DNA of 64,000 nt. It comes from Betaproteobacteria bacterium (GTDB lineage: Bacteria; Pseudomonadota; Gammaproteobacteria; Burkholderiales; UBA3065). Position numbers and translations under genes: made by a program. Positions 24,547 through 35,115 of this stretch are shown one piece after another. The stretch is from assembly GCA_027490755.1 (NCBI GenBank), contig JAIXXL010000003.1, positions 62,001 through 126,000 on the forward strand, read 5' to 3'. The notes under the pieces are model-generated. The model was not told the origin of the DNA. It saw only the letters and a program-made list of their open reading frames with translations, and did not search any database. How positions within the stretch are numbered: the stretch's first letter is position 1; every line of letters starts with the position of its first letter.

Positions 24547-25785
24547 TTAGAAATTACCCTGCACCCAGGTCCTGACGTTGCGGAGTGCCGCCTTGAAGGG
24601 GCCCTCCTTGATACGTTCGATCTCAAGTCTCTGATGGCTCTCGAAGCCGGCTTGCACCAGCCCCACCGCGGTGGCGTAGCGCGGATGCCGCACGAACTCC
24701 GCCAGGGGTCCGGCGTAGTTGGGCTGGCCGATGCGAACCGGCATGTGGAAGACCTCCTCGCCGAGCTCAGCCATGCCCGGCATGGCGGCGCTGCCGCCGG
24801 TCAGCACGACACCGGATGACAGCCCCTCGGCAAAGCCGGCGCGGGCGATCTCCGCCTGCACCAGCGAGAACAGTTCTTCGACGCGCGGCTCGATGACATT
24901 GGCCAGCGTCTGCCGCGACGATTGCCGCGGCTGGCGGTCGCCGACGCCGGGCACCTCGATGCCGATCGTGCTGTCAGCCAGCTGTCGCAGCGCGTAGCCG
25001 TGCTGCTGCTTCAGCTCCTCGGCGTCCTTGGTCGGCGTGCGCAGCGCCATGGCGATGTCGTTGGTGATCTGGTCGCCGGCGATCGGCAGGATCGCGGTGT
25101 GACGGATGGCGCTGCCCGAGTAGACGGCGATGTCGGTGGTGCCGCCGCCGATGTCGACCATCACCACGCCCAGCTCGCGCTCGTCGTTGTGCAGCACAGT
25201 GATAGCCGAGGCGATCGGTTGCAGCACCAGCTCCTCGACCTCCAGGCCGCAGCGGCGCACGCACTTGACGATGTTCTCGGCGGCGCTGACGGCGCCGGTC
25301 ACCATGTGCACCTTCACTTCCAGGCGCACGCCACTCATGCCCTTGGGCTCCTTCACCTCGCCCTGGTCGTCGATGATGAATTCCTGGATCAGGGTGTGCA
25401 GGACGCGCTGGTCAGCGGGGATGTTCACCGCCTGCGCCGTGCGCAGCACGCTGTCGATGTCGTACTGGCTCACCTCGCGGTCGCGGATGGCGACCATGCC
25501 GTGCGAGTTGAAGCTCTTGATGTGGCTGCCGGCGATGCCCGCCCAGACGCGCGTGATCTTGCAGTTGGCCATCAGCTCGGCCTCGGCGATGGCGGCCTGG
25601 ATGGCGTTGACGGTGGCCTCGATGTTGACCACCACGCCACGCCGCAGCCCGGTCGAGGGGGCGCTGCCGAAACCGATCATCTCGAGCTGGTCGTCGGCGT
25701 TTACGATGGCGACTATCGCGACAACCTTCGAGGTGCCGATGTCGAGGCCGACGATGGGCGGGTTGGCATTGATGACGGGCTTCAT
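24547..25785 (-). CDS. ftsA: Cell division protein FtsA
   Basis: 412 residues, an actin-like ATPase with phosphate motifs GLDIGTSKV near 13-21 and VDIGGGTTDIAV near 205-216. The C-terminus has the short basic/hydrophobic amphipathic helix (VRTWVQGNF) that anchors FtsA to the inner membrane. It tethers FtsZ to the membrane. It is 25 bases downstream of ftsQ and 12 bases upstream of ftsZ. Confidence 0.97.
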   Translation of the reverse strand: MKPVINANPPIVGLDIGTSKVVAIVAIVNADDQLEMIGFGSAPSTGLRRGVVVNIEATVNAIQAAIAEAELMANCKITRVWAGIAGSHIKSFNSHGMVAIRDREVSQYDIDSVLRTAQAVNIPADQRVLHTLIQEFIIDDQGEVKEPKGMSGVRLEVKVHMVTGAVSAAENIVKCVRRCGLEVEELVLQPIASAITVLHNDERELGVVMVDIGGGTTDIAVYSGSAIRHTAILPIAGDQITNDIAMALRTPTKDAEELKQQHGYALRQLADSTIGIEVPGVGDRQPRQSSRQTLANVIEPRVEELFSLVQAEIARAGFAEGLSSGVVLTGGSAAMPGMAELGEEVFHMPVRIGQPNYAGPLAEFVRHPRYATAVGLVQAGFESHQRLEIERIKEGPFKAALRNVRTWVQGNF

Positions 25786-25810
25786 GGCGTAACGGGCTTC
25801 ATGGCTGGCT

Positions 25811-26626
25811 TCAGGTCTTGCGGGTGACTGCAGCGCCGGTGGGCGTGCGGCCGGGAGGGGGGATCGGCTTGCCGTCGCGGCTGCGCAGGGCGAAACCGTT
25901 GCGGTAGCGCAGGTCGATCTGGCTCAGGCGTGGCAGCAGCGGCTCGATCTGCTGCGGATAGGCGGCGACGAAACGTTGCAGGGTGGCGATGTCGCCGTTG
26001 CGGCCCAGCTCGATGCGTGTGCCGTTCTGCAGCTCGACGCTCCAGGCGTGGCGCGGCGAGAGCTGGATCGCGCGGGGTGCCAGGCCGACGTCGGCCAGCA
26101 CGCTGCGGATGCCGGCGTAGCGCTCGGCGACCAGCCTGCTGCTGCCGTCCGGCCCGGCAAACACTGGCAGCTCGGCATCGCTGGCGCCCTGGAACACGTC
26201 GCCCTCGCGGTTCACCAGGCCACCGTCCTGCCACACCGCCACCGCCTCCTGCTCGACGATGCGGACCGAGAGCGTGCCCGGCCAGTGGCGCTCCAGCGAG
26301 GCCTCGCGCACCCACGGCAGGCGGGCGAAGGCGCGCCGGGAGGCTTCGAGGTCGAGGGTGAAGAAGTTGCCGCGAAGCTCGCGGCGGACCACATCCTCGA
26401 CCTGGCGGCGTGTGACGTGGACCGGCGGCTCGGCCACCTTGACCAGGCTGATGCCGAACATGGGCCGGTGCACCAGCCAGTGGAGCGAGCCGTAGACCAC
26501 CAGCGCCACGCTGACCGCCAGCAGGCCCAGGCTGACGCGGTCGAGGCCGGCGGGGCTGTCCCAGAAGCGTCTCCCGGACGGGGTCTGGCCCGACATCGGC
26601 CGGTCGAGCGGGCGCTTATCCCACAT
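25811..26626 (-). CDS. ftsQ: Cell division protein FtsQ
   Basis: 271 residues: a short cytoplasmic N-terminus, one membrane segment at about 30-52, then a periplasmic POTRA domain starting near VKVAEPPVHVTRRQVEDVV and the FtsQ beta domain. It links FtsB/FtsL to the rest of the divisome. The start lies inside the end of ddlB (11-base overlap), the usual dense packing of this cluster. Confidence 0.95.
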   Translation of the reverse strand: MWDKRPLDRPMSGQTPSGRRFWDSPAGLDRVSLGLLAVSVALVVYGSLHWLVHRPMFGISLVKVAEPPVHVTRRQVEDVVRRELRGNFFTLDLEASRRAFARLPWVREASLERHWPGTLSVRIVEQEAVAVWQDGGLVNREGDVFQGASDAELPVFAGPDGSSRLVAERYAGIRSVLADVGLAPRAIQLSPRHAWSVELQNGTRIELGRNGDIATLQRFVAAYPQQIEPLLPRLSQIDLRYRNGFALRSRDGKPIPPPGRTPTGAAVTRKT

Positions 26627-27545
26627 GGGCCCGCTCCAGGATCTCGACCACCAGTTGCTCGAACGGGATGCCAGCGGCCTTCGCCGCCATCGGCACCAGC
26701 GAGTGCCCGGTCATGCCGGGGCTGGTGTTCATTTCGAGGAAGACCGGCTCGCCGGCCGCGGTCAGGATGATGTCGGCGCGGCCCCAGCCGCGGCAGTCGA
26801 GGGCACGGAAGGCGCGCAGCGTGAGCGCCTGGATGCGTGACTCCAGCGCCGGGTCCAGCCCGGCCGGGCAGAAGTACTGCGTGTCGTCGCTGAAGTACTT
26901 GTTCTGGTAGTCGTAGTTGCCCTGCGGCGGGACGATGCGCACCATCGGCAGGGCGCGTTCGCCGAGCACCGCGCAGGTGTACTCGCCGCCCTGCACGAAG
27001 CGCTCGGCCAGCACGATGCTGTCGTGGCGCAGGGCCTCGTCCCAGGCAGCGCGCACCGCGGCCGCATCGCCGCCGATGATCTTGGTGATGCCGATCGACG
27101 AGCCCTCGCGTGCGGCCTTGACCATCATGTCGGGGCCGAGGCGGTCGATGACATGCTGCGGGTTGACGTCCGGGGTCAGCGCCATGCCGTCGGCGACCGG
27201 GATGCCGGACTGCTGCCAGACCAGCTTGGTGCGCCATTTGTCCATCGCCAGAGCCGAGCCGAGCACGCCCGACCCGGTGTAGGGGATGCCGAACGCCTCG
27301 AGCGCGCCCTGCAGCGTGCCGTCCTCGCCAAAACGACCATGCAGCGCGATGAAGACGCGCGCGTAGCCTTCGTCGAGCAGCGCGGTGAGCGGCTTCTCGG
27401 CGGGGTCGAAGCGGTGCGCGTCGACGCCCTGCGACTGCAGCGCGGCCAGCACGGCGCTGCCGCTCATGATCGAGATCTCGCGCTCTGCCGAGGTGCCGCC
27501 GAACATGACGGCGACCTTGCCGAGGCCGGTGCGGGGCGCGCTCAT
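26616..27545 (-). CDS. ddlB: D-alanine-D-alanine ligase
   Basis: 309 residues, an ATP-grasp enzyme that joins two D-alanines for peptidoglycan. It has the N-terminal [13 protein letters not shown], the central [12 protein letters not shown]-binding loop, and the C-terminal [13 protein letters not shown] metal/substrate motif. The start overlaps the murC stop by four bases. Confidence 0.96.
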   Translation of the reverse strand: MSAPRTGLGKVAVMFGGTSAEREISIMSGSAVLAALQSQGVDAHRFDPAEKPLTALLDEGYARVFIALHGRFGEDGTLQGALEAFGIPYTGSGVLGSALAMDKWRTKLVWQQSGIPVADGMALTPDVNPQHVIDRLGPDMMVKAAREGSSIGITKIIGGDAAAVRAAWDEALRHDSIVLAERFVQGGEYTCAVLGERALPMVRIVPPQGNYDYQNKYFSDDTQYFCPAGLDPALESRIQALTLRAFRALDCRGWGRADIILTAAGEPVFLEMNTSPGMTGHSLVPMAAKAAGIPFEQLVVEILERAHVG

Positions 27546-28942
27546 GCCGCCACCCCCTCGACCAGCTGCGTTGGCACCTGCCCCATCGAGCCGGCGCCCA
27601 TGGTGATCAGCACATCGCCGTCCTGCAGCTGGGCCAGCGCGGCCTGCGGCAGCTCGCTCACCTGCTCGACAAAGATCGGCTCGATGCGGCCCTGCACCCG
27701 CAGCGCTCGTGCCAGCGCGCGGCCATCGGCGGCGACGATCGGCGCCTCGCCGGCGGCGTAGACCTCGGTCAGCAGCACCGCGTCGGCCTCGCCCAGCACA
27801 CGCACGAAGTCCTCGAACAGGTCCCGGGTGCGCGTGTAGCGGTGCGGCTGGAAGGCCAGAACGATGCGCCGGCCAGGGAAGGCGCCGCGCGCGGCGGACA
27901 GTGTCGCGGCCATCTCCACCGGGTGGTGGCCGTAGTCGTCGATCAGCGTGAAGGCGCCGCCGCCGGCCAGGGCGATGTCGCCGTGGCGGGCAAAGCGACG
28001 GCCCACACCCTGGAACTCGGCCAGCGCGTGGACGATGGAGGCATCCGGCACGTCGAGCTCGGTGCCGACGGCGATCGCCGCCAGCGCATTGCGAACGTTG
28101 TGCTCGCCCGGCAGGTTGAGGGTGACCTCGAGGCTGGACAGCGGCGAGCCGTTGCGCCGCGTGGCGGTGAAGTGCATGCGGCCGTGGTCGTGGCGGACGT
28201 CGATGGCGCGGATCGCAGCGGCTTCGCTGAAGCCGTAGCGCACCACGGTCTTGCCCACCTGCGGCAGGATCTCCGCCACCACCGGGTCGTCGATGCAGGC
28301 CACCGCGACGCCATAGAACGGCATGCGCTGCAGGAAGTCGATGAAGGTCTGCTTGAGCCGGCCGAAGTCGTGGCCGTAGGTCTCCATGTGGTCCTGGTCG
28401 ATGTTGGTGACCACGCTGATGACGGGTGTCAGGTGCAGGAAGCTGGCGTCCGACTCGTCGGCTTCGGCGACGATGAAGTCGCCCTGGCCCAACTTTGCGT
28501 TGGCGTTGGCGGCGTTCAGCCGGCCACCGATGACGAAGGTGGGGTCGAGCCCGCCGGCGGCCAGCACGCTGGCGACGAGGCTGGTGGTGGTGGTCTTGCC
28601 GTGGGTGCCGGCCACGGCGATGCCCTGGCGCAGGCGCATCAGCTCGGCCAGCATCAGCGCGCGCGGCACCACCGGGATGCGCGCGGCGTGGGCGGCCACT
28701 ACCTCGGGGTTGTCGGCGGTGACGGCGGTCGAGGTGACCACCGCGTCGGCGCCGGCGATGTTGGCGGCGTCGTGGCCGATGGTGATGCGGGCGCCCAGCT
28801 GCGCTAGGCGGCGGGTGGCGGCACCGTTGGCGATGTCCGATCCGCTCACCTGGTAGCCCAGATTCAGCAGCACCTCGGCGATGCCGGACATGCCGGTGCC
28901 GCCGATGCCGACGAAGTGGATCTGGTTGATGCGGTGTCTCAT
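27542..28942 (-). CDS. murC: UDP-N-acetylmuramate-L-alanine ligase
   Basis: 466 residues. It has the N-terminal [12 protein letters not shown] nucleotide site, the P-loop [11 protein letters not shown], and conserved DDYGHHPVE near 345. It adds L-alanine to UDP-MurNAc. The open frame continues upstream to 29893 but the real start is ATG 28942, which overlaps the murG stop (ATGA); the upstream part is out-of-frame murG sequence. Confidence 0.96.
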   Translation of the reverse strand: MRHRINQIHFVGIGGTGMSGIAEVLLNLGYQVSGSDIANGAATRRLAQLGARITIGHDAANIAGADAVVTSTAVTADNPEVVAAHAARIPVVPRALMLAELMRLRQGIAVAGTHGKTTTTSLVASVLAAGGLDPTFVIGGRLNAANANAKLGQGDFIVAEADESDASFLHLTPVISVVTNIDQDHMETYGHDFGRLKQTFIDFLQRMPFYGVAVACIDDPVVAEILPQVGKTVVRYGFSEAAAIRAIDVRHDHGRMHFTATRRNGSPLSSLEVTLNLPGEHNVRNALAAIAVGTELDVPDASIVHALAEFQGVGRRFARHGDIALAGGGAFTLIDDYGHHPVEMAATLSAARGAFPGRRIVLAFQPHRYTRTRDLFEDFVRVLGEADAVLLTEVYAAGEAPIVAADGRALARALRVQGRIEPIFVEQVSELPQAALAQLQDGDVLITMGAGSMGQVPTQLVEGVAA

Positions 28943-30057
28943 GCCGCCAGCCCCGCGGTCTCGAGCGCGATCCGCGCCACGCTGGCGGTGGCGTCCGGCT
29001 TGGCCACCGTCTGCGCGCGCACCGCCATCTGCGCCAGCTCCTCGCGCGTCAACGATTGCAGCAGCGCGGCCAGGCCCTCGGGCGTCAGCTCTCGCTCCGG
29101 CAGCAGGCGCGCCGCGCCGGCGTCTACCAGCAACCTTGCATTCGCGGTCTGGTGGTCGTCGACGGCGTGCGGGAAGGGGATCAGCAGCGCACCTACGCCG
29201 ACCGTCGCCAGCTCGGCCACGGTCAGCGCGCCGGCGCGGCAGATGACCAGGTCGGCCATGGCGTACTGCATCGCCATGTCCTTGATGAAGGGCACGCATG
29301 AGGCCATCACGCCGACCTCGTCGTAGGCCTCGCGCAGGGCGTCGATGTGCTTCTCGCCGGCCTGGTGAAAGACGAACGGGCGCTCCAGTTTGGGGATGAG
29401 TGCCAGCGCCGCCGGCAGCGTGCGGTTGAGCGCCTGCGCGCCAAGGCTGCCGCCGACCACGAGGATGCGCAGGCGGCCGCCGCCGCGCTCCGCGAAGCGT
29501 TCGGCCGGGTCGCCCAGGCTGAGGATGGACGCGCGCACCGGGTTGCCGACCCACTCGGTGCGCGCCGGCGGGCGGCACCTCATGGCCAGCGCCGAGCTGC
29601 TCGGGGCCTCGAAGGCGCCGGGGAAGCCGGTCAGCACGCGGTCGGCGAACATCGCCAGCACGCGGTTGGTGAGGCCGGCCACGGCGTTCTGCTCGTGCAC
29701 CACCAGCCGGCGGCCGAGCAGCTTGCCGACCAGCGCGCCGGGGAAGGCCGCGTAGCCGCCAAAGCCCAGCACCACGCGCGGACGGTGACGCAGCACACCG
29801 AACAGCGCCTGTAGGCAGGCCAGCAGCAGCTTCAGCGGGAACATGGCGGTGGTGAGCGCGTTCTTGCCGCGCAGGCCACCCAGCGTGACCCACACGCCGG
29901 GGTAGCCGGCCTCGGCCACCAGCCGCTGCTCCATGCCGCCGCGGGTGCCCAGCCAGACCACCTCGTGGCCGCGCTCGCGCAGGGCGTTGGCCACCGCGAT
30001 GGCCGGGAACACATGCCCGCCGGTGCCGCCCGCCATGACCATGAACGGCGTGCTCAT
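28939..30057 (-). CDS. murG: UDP-GlcNAc:undecaprenyl-PP-MurNAc-pentapeptide GlcNAc transferase
   Basis: 372 residues. It has the N-terminal glycine loop [10 protein letters not shown], the second loop [12 protein letters not shown], and the donor-site tract [12 protein letters not shown]. It makes lipid II at the inner face of the membrane. ATG 30057 overlaps the ftsW stop; the longer open frame to 31419 is ftsW read in the wrong frame. Confidence 0.96.
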   Translation of the reverse strand: MSTPFMVMAGGTGGHVFPAIAVANALRERGHEVVWLGTRGGMEQRLVAEAGYPGVWVTLGGLRGKNALTTAMFPLKLLLACLQALFGVLRHRPRVVLGFGGYAAFPGALVGKLLGRRLVVHEQNAVAGLTNRVLAMFADRVLTGFPGAFEAPSSSALAMRCRPPARTEWVGNPVRASILSLGDPAERFAERGGGRLRILVVGGSLGAQALNRTLPAALALIPKLERPFVFHQAGEKHIDALREAYDEVGVMASCVPFIKDMAMQYAMADLVICRAGALTVAELATVGVGALLIPFPHAVDDHQTANARLLVDAGAARLLPERELTPEGLAALLQSLTREELAQMAVRAQTVAKPDATASVARIALETAGLAA

Positions 30058-31220
30058 ACCGGCTTGCCCCGCATCAGCAGGCGGTTCTCGAAGTCGACGC
30101 GCAGCAGGATGGCCAGCGTCAGGCAGATGGTGATCAGCGCGCTGCCGCCAAAGCTCATCAGCGGCAGGGTCAGGCCCTTGGTCGGCAGTGCGCCCATGCT
30201 CACGCCGGCGTGCACCAGCGCCTGCGTGCCCAGCCACACGCCGATGCCCTGCGCCACCAGCGCCGAGTAGACGCGGTCGAGCGCGATCGCCTGGCGGCCG
30301 ATGAGGAAGGCGCGCCAGATCAGCCAGGCGAACAGCAGCATCACCGCCACCACGCCGATGAAGCCGAGCTCCTCGCCGATCACCGCCATCAGGAAGTCGT
30401 TGTGCGCCTCGGGCAGGTAGCCCTGCTTCTCCATGCCGGCACCCAGCCCGACGCCGAACCATTCGCCGCGGCCGAATGCCATCAGCGAGTGGGTGAGCTG
30501 GTAGCCGTCGGCCATCGGCTTGTTCCACGGGTCCATGAAGGTGACCAGACGCTGCAGGCGCCACGGCACGAACCAGATCAGTGCAAAGAACACCGCCGCC
30601 ACCGGCGCGATCAGCCCGAGGAAGATGCGCACGCGCATGCCGCCGAGCCAGAGGATGCCGGCAGTGATGGCGCACATCACCGCGAACGAGCCGAGGTCGG
30701 GCTGCACGATGACCAGCGAGCCGGCGAGGATGATCACCGCGGCGAGCGGGAACAGGCCCTTGGTCCAGCTGTGCATGAAGGCGGCCTTGCGCACCGTGTA
30801 GTCGGCCGCGTACAGCACCACCGCCAGCTTCATCAGTTCGGCCGGTTGCAGGCTGACCACCCCGAGCCGGATCCAGCGCCGCGCGCCGTTGATCTTGAGG
30901 CCGATGCCGGGAATCAGAACCAGCGCCAGCAACACGATGCCGCCAAAGAAGATCCACGGCGCCGCCTTCTGCCAGGTGCGCATCTCCACCGCGAAGACGC
31001 ACATGGCCAGCAGCACGCCGATGCCGAGGTAGATCAGGTGGCGCTTGAAGTAGAACAGCGAATCGAACTGCGTCTGACGGCTGAGTTCGGCGGTGGTGAT
31101 GGTGGCGGAGAAGACCATCACCAGGCCCATGGCGGCGATCATGGCGATGACGAACAGCAGCGCCTGGTCGTACATCGGCAGCAGCCGACGACCGTGGATG
31201 CCGGGTGCGGCGACCCTCAC
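30054..31220 (-). CDS. ftsW: Peptidoglycan glycosyltransferase FtsW
   Basis: 388 residues with about ten membrane segments, a SEDS-family protein. Conserved tracts include [12 protein letters not shown] near the C-terminus and [17 protein letters not shown] in the large periplasmic loop. It polymerises septal glycan with FtsI. It overlaps murD and murG by four bases each. Confidence 0.95.
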   Translation of the reverse strand: MRVAAPGIHGRRLLPMYDQALLFVIAMIAAMGLVMVFSATITTAELSRQTQFDSLFYFKRHLIYLGIGVLLAMCVFAVEMRTWQKAAPWIFFGGIVLLALVLIPGIGLKINGARRWIRLGVVSLQPAELMKLAVVLYAADYTVRKAAFMHSWTKGLFPLAAVIILAGSLVIVQPDLGSFAVMCAITAGILWLGGMRVRIFLGLIAPVAAVFFALIWFVPWRLQRLVTFMDPWNKPMADGYQLTHSLMAFGRGEWFGVGLGAGMEKQGYLPEAHNDFLMAVIGEELGFIGVVAVMLLFAWLIWRAFLIGRQAIALDRVYSALVAQGIGVWLGTQALVHAGVSMGALPTKGLTLPLMSFGGSALITICLTLAILLRVDFENRLLMRGKPV

Positions 31221-32596
31221 GCGTGGACTCCCGGCAGGCGCCGCACGGCGTCGATGAAGACCTCGGCACGGTGAGCGTAGTTGCGGAACATGTCGAGGCT
31301 GGCGCAGGCCGGCGACAGCAGCACAGCGTCACCCGACCGCGCCAGCGCGGCGCAGGCGCGCACCGCCTCCGGCAGGCTGTCGGCGCGCTCCAGCGGCACA
31401 CCGGTGCCGCGCAGGGCACCTTCGATGGCCGGCGCGTCGCGCCCGATCAGCACCACCGCCCGCGCGCGCTCGCGCACCGGGCCGGTGAGTGGCGAGAAGT
31501 CCTGTCCCTTGCCGTCGCCGCCGGCGATCAGCACCACCGGCCGGTCAAAGCCGTCGAGGGCGGCCACAGTGGCGCCGACGTTGGTGCCCTTGGAGTCGTC
31601 GTAGTAGGTCACTCCGGCGACCTCGGCGACGCGTTCGACGCGGTGGGCCAGGCCACGGAACTCGCGCAGCGCGCTGAGCAGCGGGCCCTCCGGCATGTCG
31701 AGCGCGCGGCACAGTGCCAGCGCCGCCAGCGCGTTGGTGGCGTTGTGCAGGCCGGTGACGCGCAGCTCGCCGGTGCGCATCAGCACCCGGCTGCCCTGCG
31801 CCAGCGCTGGCTCGCCATCCACCTCGACCAGGCCGAAATCGCTCGGCGACACCGGGTTATGCCGGCTGAAGGTCCAGACCCGCCGGCCGGACTCGCCCAT
31901 GCGGTCGACCATCGGGTCGTCGCGGTTGATCACCTGCACGCCCTCGCCGTTGAAGATGCGGGCCTTCACGGCGGCGTAGGCGGCGAGACCCGGATAGCGG
32001 TCCATGTGGTCCTCGGAGATATTGAGGACGGTCGCCGCGTCGGGGTACAGGTGGCGGGTGGTCTCGAGCTGGAAGCTCGACAGCTCGAGCACGAAGATGT
32101 CGGGCGTCTTGCCGCCGGCGATGGTCTTGGCCAGCGCGTCGAGCACCGGCAGGCCGATGTTGCCGGCCACCACGGTCTTGAAGCCGGCCTTGGCGCACAT
32201 CTCGCCGACCATGCTGGTGACCGTGCTCTTGCCGTTGGAGCCAGTGATGGCGATGCAGCGCACGCGCGGGAAGTACTTGTTCAAGGCGCGGGCGAATAGC
32301 TCGACGTCGCCGGTGACGGGGATGCCGCGGCGCACCGCGTCCTGCACCAGCGGCTCTGCCAGCGGCACGCCAGGGCTCAGCGCGATCAGGTCGATGCCCT
32401 CGAAGCTCGACTCGTGGAAGGGCCCGCAGTCGGTGCGGATGTCGGGGAACTCGGTCTGCAGTGTCCGCAGGTGCGGTGGGTCCTGACGGCTGTCGGCGAC
32501 CCGCACCGTGGCGCCGGCGCCACGCAGCCAGCGCACCATCGAGATGCCGGTGTCGCCAAGGCCAAGAACGAGGACGGTCTGTTCGCGCAGTGCCAT
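31217..32596 (-). CDS. murD: UDP-N-acetylmuramoylalanine-D-glutamate ligase
   Basis: 459 residues. N-terminal GLGDTGISMVRWL, P-loop ITGSNGKSTVTS, and a C-terminal LLSPACASLDMF motif define MurD. It adds D-glutamate to UDP-MurNAc-L-Ala. It starts 3 bases after the mraY stop. Confidence 0.96.
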   Translation of the reverse strand: MALREQTVLVLGLGDTGISMVRWLRGAGATVRVADSRQDPPHLRTLQTEFPDIRTDCGPFHESSFEGIDLIALSPGVPLAEPLVQDAVRRGIPVTGDVELFARALNKYFPRVRCIAITGSNGKSTVTSMVGEMCAKAGFKTVVAGNIGLPVLDALAKTIAGGKTPDIFVLELSSFQLETTRHLYPDAATVLNISEDHMDRYPGLAAYAAVKARIFNGEGVQVINRDDPMVDRMGESGRRVWTFSRHNPVSPSDFGLVEVDGEPALAQGSRVLMRTGELRVTGLHNATNALAALALCRALDMPEGPLLSALREFRGLAHRVERVAEVAGVTYYDDSKGTNVGATVAALDGFDRPVVLIAGGDGKGQDFSPLTGPVRERARAVVLIGRDAPAIEGALRGTGVPLERADSLPEAVRACAALARSGDAVLLSPACASLDMFRNYAHRAEVFIDAVRRLPGVHA

Positions 32597-32599
32597 GGT

Positions 32600-33685
32600 C
32601 TACCTCAGCTTGAGCGTAGAGAGGCCGACCAGCACCAGCATCATGGTGATGATCCAGAAGCGCACCACCACCTGCGTCTCCTTCCAGCCCTTGAGCTCGA
32701 AGTGGTGGTGGAGTGGCGCCATCCGGAACACCCGCTTGCCGGTCAGCTTGAAGGAGGCGACCTGAACGATGACCGATAAGGTCTCGACGACGAACACGCC
32801 ACCCATGATGAACAGCACGATCTCCTGGCGGACGATCACGGCGATGGTGCCGAGCATGGCGCCCAGCGCCAGCGCGCCCACGTCACCCATGAAGACCTCG
32901 GCCGGGTAGGCGTTGAACCAGAGGAAGCCCAAGCCCGCGCCGGCCATCGCCGCGCACAGCACCAGCAGCTCGCCGGCACCGGGGATGTACGGAAAACCAA
33001 GATATTTGGAGAAGACGGCGTTGCCGACGACGTAGGCGAACACGCCCAGCGCGCTGCCGACCATCACCGTCGGCATGATCGCCAAGCCATCAAGACCGTC
33101 GGTCAGGTTGACCGCATTGCTGGTGCCGACGATGACGAAGTAGGTGAGGATGAGGAAACCGATCGAGCCGAGCGGGAAGGCCACGGTCTTGAAGAACGGC
33201 ACGATGAACTCGGTCTGCGCCGGCAGCGTGGTGCTGAAGGCCAGGAACGCCGCAGCGGCCAGCCCGATCACGCTCTGCCAGAAGTACTTCCAGCGGCTCG
33301 CCAGGCCCTTGGGGTCGCGTCGGACCACCTTGCGGTAGTCGTCGACCCAGCCGACCACCCCAAAGCCGAGCGTGACAAGCAGCACGATCCAGACGAAGCG
33401 ATTGGAGAGGTCGCCCCACAGCAGCGTGGCACCGGCGATGGCGATGAGGATCAGCGCGCCGCCCATGGTCGGCGTGCCCTGCTTGACCAGGTGGGTCTGC
33501 GGGCCGTCGTCGCGCACCGCTTGGCCGAACTTCATCGCGGTCAGTTTGCGGATCACCGCCGGTCCGGCCCAGAAGCAGATCATCAGCGCGGTCATGCAGG
33601 CCAGCACGGCGCGCAGCGTGAGGTAACTGAAGACGCGGAAGGCGCCGACGTCCTCGGCCAGCCAGTGCGCCAGGATCAGCAGCAT
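32600..33685 (-). CDS. mraY: Phospho-MurNAc-pentapeptide translocase
   Basis: 361 residues with about ten membrane segments. Signatures include [12 protein letters not shown], the aspartates in [18 protein letters not shown] and the C-terminal [11 protein letters not shown]. It transfers the MurNAc-pentapeptide to undecaprenyl phosphate (lipid I). Its start overlaps the end of murF by 10 bases. Confidence 0.97.
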   Translation of the reverse strand: MLLILAHWLAEDVGAFRVFSYLTLRAVLACMTALMICFWAGPAVIRKLTAMKFGQAVRDDGPQTHLVKQGTPTMGGALILIAIAGATLLWGDLSNRFVWIVLLVTLGFGVVGWVDDYRKVVRRDPKGLASRWKYFWQSVIGLAAAAFLAFSTTLPAQTEFIVPFFKTVAFPLGSIGFLILTYFVIVGTSNAVNLTDGLDGLAIMPTVMVGSALGVFAYVVGNAVFSKYLGFPYIPGAGELLVLCAAMAGAGLGFLWFNAYPAEVFMGDVGALALGAMLGTIAVIVRQEIVLFIMGGVFVVETLSVIVQVASFKLTGKRVFRMAPLHHHFELKGWKETQVVVRFWIITMMLVLVGLSTLKLR

Positions 33686-35115
33686 GCGGCGGCCTCCTTA
33701 CGGCTGACGCCGGGCGCCGCCGCGCCACCGCCGGCGGATGCGAGCAGCGCCTCGACCACCTGCTCCATGCGCATGAACCGCGAGCCCTTGACCAGCACCG
33801 TGCTGTCCGCTGCAAGCCTGCCGCGCAGCGCGACGATGAGGTCGGCGTGGCTGGCGAAGTGCTCGCCGCCGGCGCCGAAGCCCTCCACCGTCTGCCGCGA
33901 CAGTTCGCCGGTTGCGAGCAGGCACTCGAGGCCGGCGGCGCGTGCCACCTCGCCCACCTCGCGGTGCAGCGCGGGTGCATCAGGGCCCAGTTCGCCCATG
34001 TCGCCGAGCACCAGGATGCGAGGCTGCGCTGCGGCGGCGAGCACTGCGATGGCGGCCCTGGCCGAGTCGGGGTTGGCGTTGTAGGTGTCGTCGATCAGGG
34101 TGGCGCCGTTGCCGGCGCGCTTGACCTGCAGGCGGCCCTTGCTGCCACCGAAACCGTCCAGCGCGGCGGCAGCCCGCGCCAGAGGCACCCCGGCGGCGAT
34201 CGCGGCGGCGATGGCGGCGCAGGCGTTGTGGGCATTGTGCAGGCCCGGCACGGCGAGCCGGCAGGTGGCTGTGTTATCGCCGTGGCGCAGGGTCACCACG
34301 CCGTCGGCAGCGGCCTCGCCGGCCACCTCGGCGGCCGGGTCGAGGCCGAAACGCAGGCTCTGGCGGGCGCCGGCAAGCTGCTGCCAGAGCGGCAGCCAGC
34401 GGTCGGTCTGCGGCAGCACGGCGACACCGTCCGCGCGCAGGCCCTGCACGATCTCGCCCTTGGCGCGCGCGATGCCCTCGAGCGAGCCGAGGTTCTCCAG
34501 GTGCGCGGTGCCAGCGTTGTTGATGACGGCGATGTCGGGCTGGGCGACCTGGCACAGGTAGGCGATCTCGCCGGCGTGGTTCATGCCCATCTCGCAGACT
34601 GCGAAGCGGTGCTCAGGCTGCAGGCGCAGCAGCGTCAGCGGCAGCCCGATGTCGTTGTTGAGGTTGCCTTCGGTGGCCAGCACCGCCACCTCGCCGTGCA
34701 CGCCGCGCAGGATGGCGGCGAGCATCTCCTTGACCGTGGTCTTGCCGTTGCTGCCAGTCACCGCCAGCAGCCTGGGGGCGACACGCTGGCGGTGGGCGCG
34801 GGCGATCTGGCCGAGTGCGCGCCGGCTGTCCTCGACGACGATACCGCTGGCACCGGCCGGCAGCGCATCGGCGCGCTCAACCAGCGCGGCAGCCGCGCCC
34901 GCCGCCAGCGCATCGGCGGCGAATGCGTTGCCGTCGAAGCGCTCGCCGCGCAAGGCGACGAACAGGTCGCCGGCGCCGATGCTGCGGGTGTCGGTGTGCA
35001 CCCGCGCGATGTCGCGGTCGGCGCCAACCATTCGCCCGCCGCAGTCGGCGGCCAGCGTCGAGAGGCGGAAACGGGCGGCGGCCATGTGGTGCCGGGTCAT
35101 TTCACTGCCGGTCAT
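33676..35115 (-). CDS. murF: UDP-MurNAc-tripeptide D-alanyl-D-alanine ligase
   Basis: 479 residues. It has the P-loop [11 protein letters not shown], the central [16 protein letters not shown] tract and [11 protein letters not shown], typical of MurF. It completes the muramyl pentapeptide with the ddlB product. The start overlaps the murE stop (ATGA); an internal ATG five codons later is also possible. Confidence 0.95.
   Translation of the reverse strand: MTGSEMTRHHMAAARFRLSTLAADCGGRMVGADRDIARVHTDTRSIGAGDLFVALRGERFDGNAFAADALAAGAAAALVERADALPAGASGIVVEDSRRALGQIARAHRQRVAPRLLAVTGSNGKTTVKEMLAAILRGVHGEVAVLATEGNLNNDIGLPLTLLRLQPEHRFAVCEMGMNHAGEIAYLCQVAQPDIAVINNAGTAHLENLGSLEGIARAKGEIVQGLRADGVAVLPQTDRWLPLWQQLAGARQSLRFGLDPAAEVAGEAAADGVVTLRHGDNTATCRLAVPGLHNAHNACAAIAAAIAAGVPLARAAAALDGFGGSKGRLQVKRAGNGATLIDDTYNANPDSARAAIAVLAAAAQPRILVLGDMGELGPDAPALHREVGEVARAAGLECLLATGELSRQTVEGFGAGGEHFASHADLIVALRGRLAADSTVLVKGSRFMRMEQVVEALLASAGGGAAAPGVSRKEAAACC

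Noticed and set aside
22393-24819. 808-codon open frame opposite lpxC and ftsZ
   Set aside because: Antisense to two essential, clearly coding genes; its composition is skewed and no domain is recognisable.
28943-29893. Upstream extension of murC in the same open frame
   Set aside because: It is murG read in the wrong frame; murC has a coupled ATGA start at 28942 and normal length from there.
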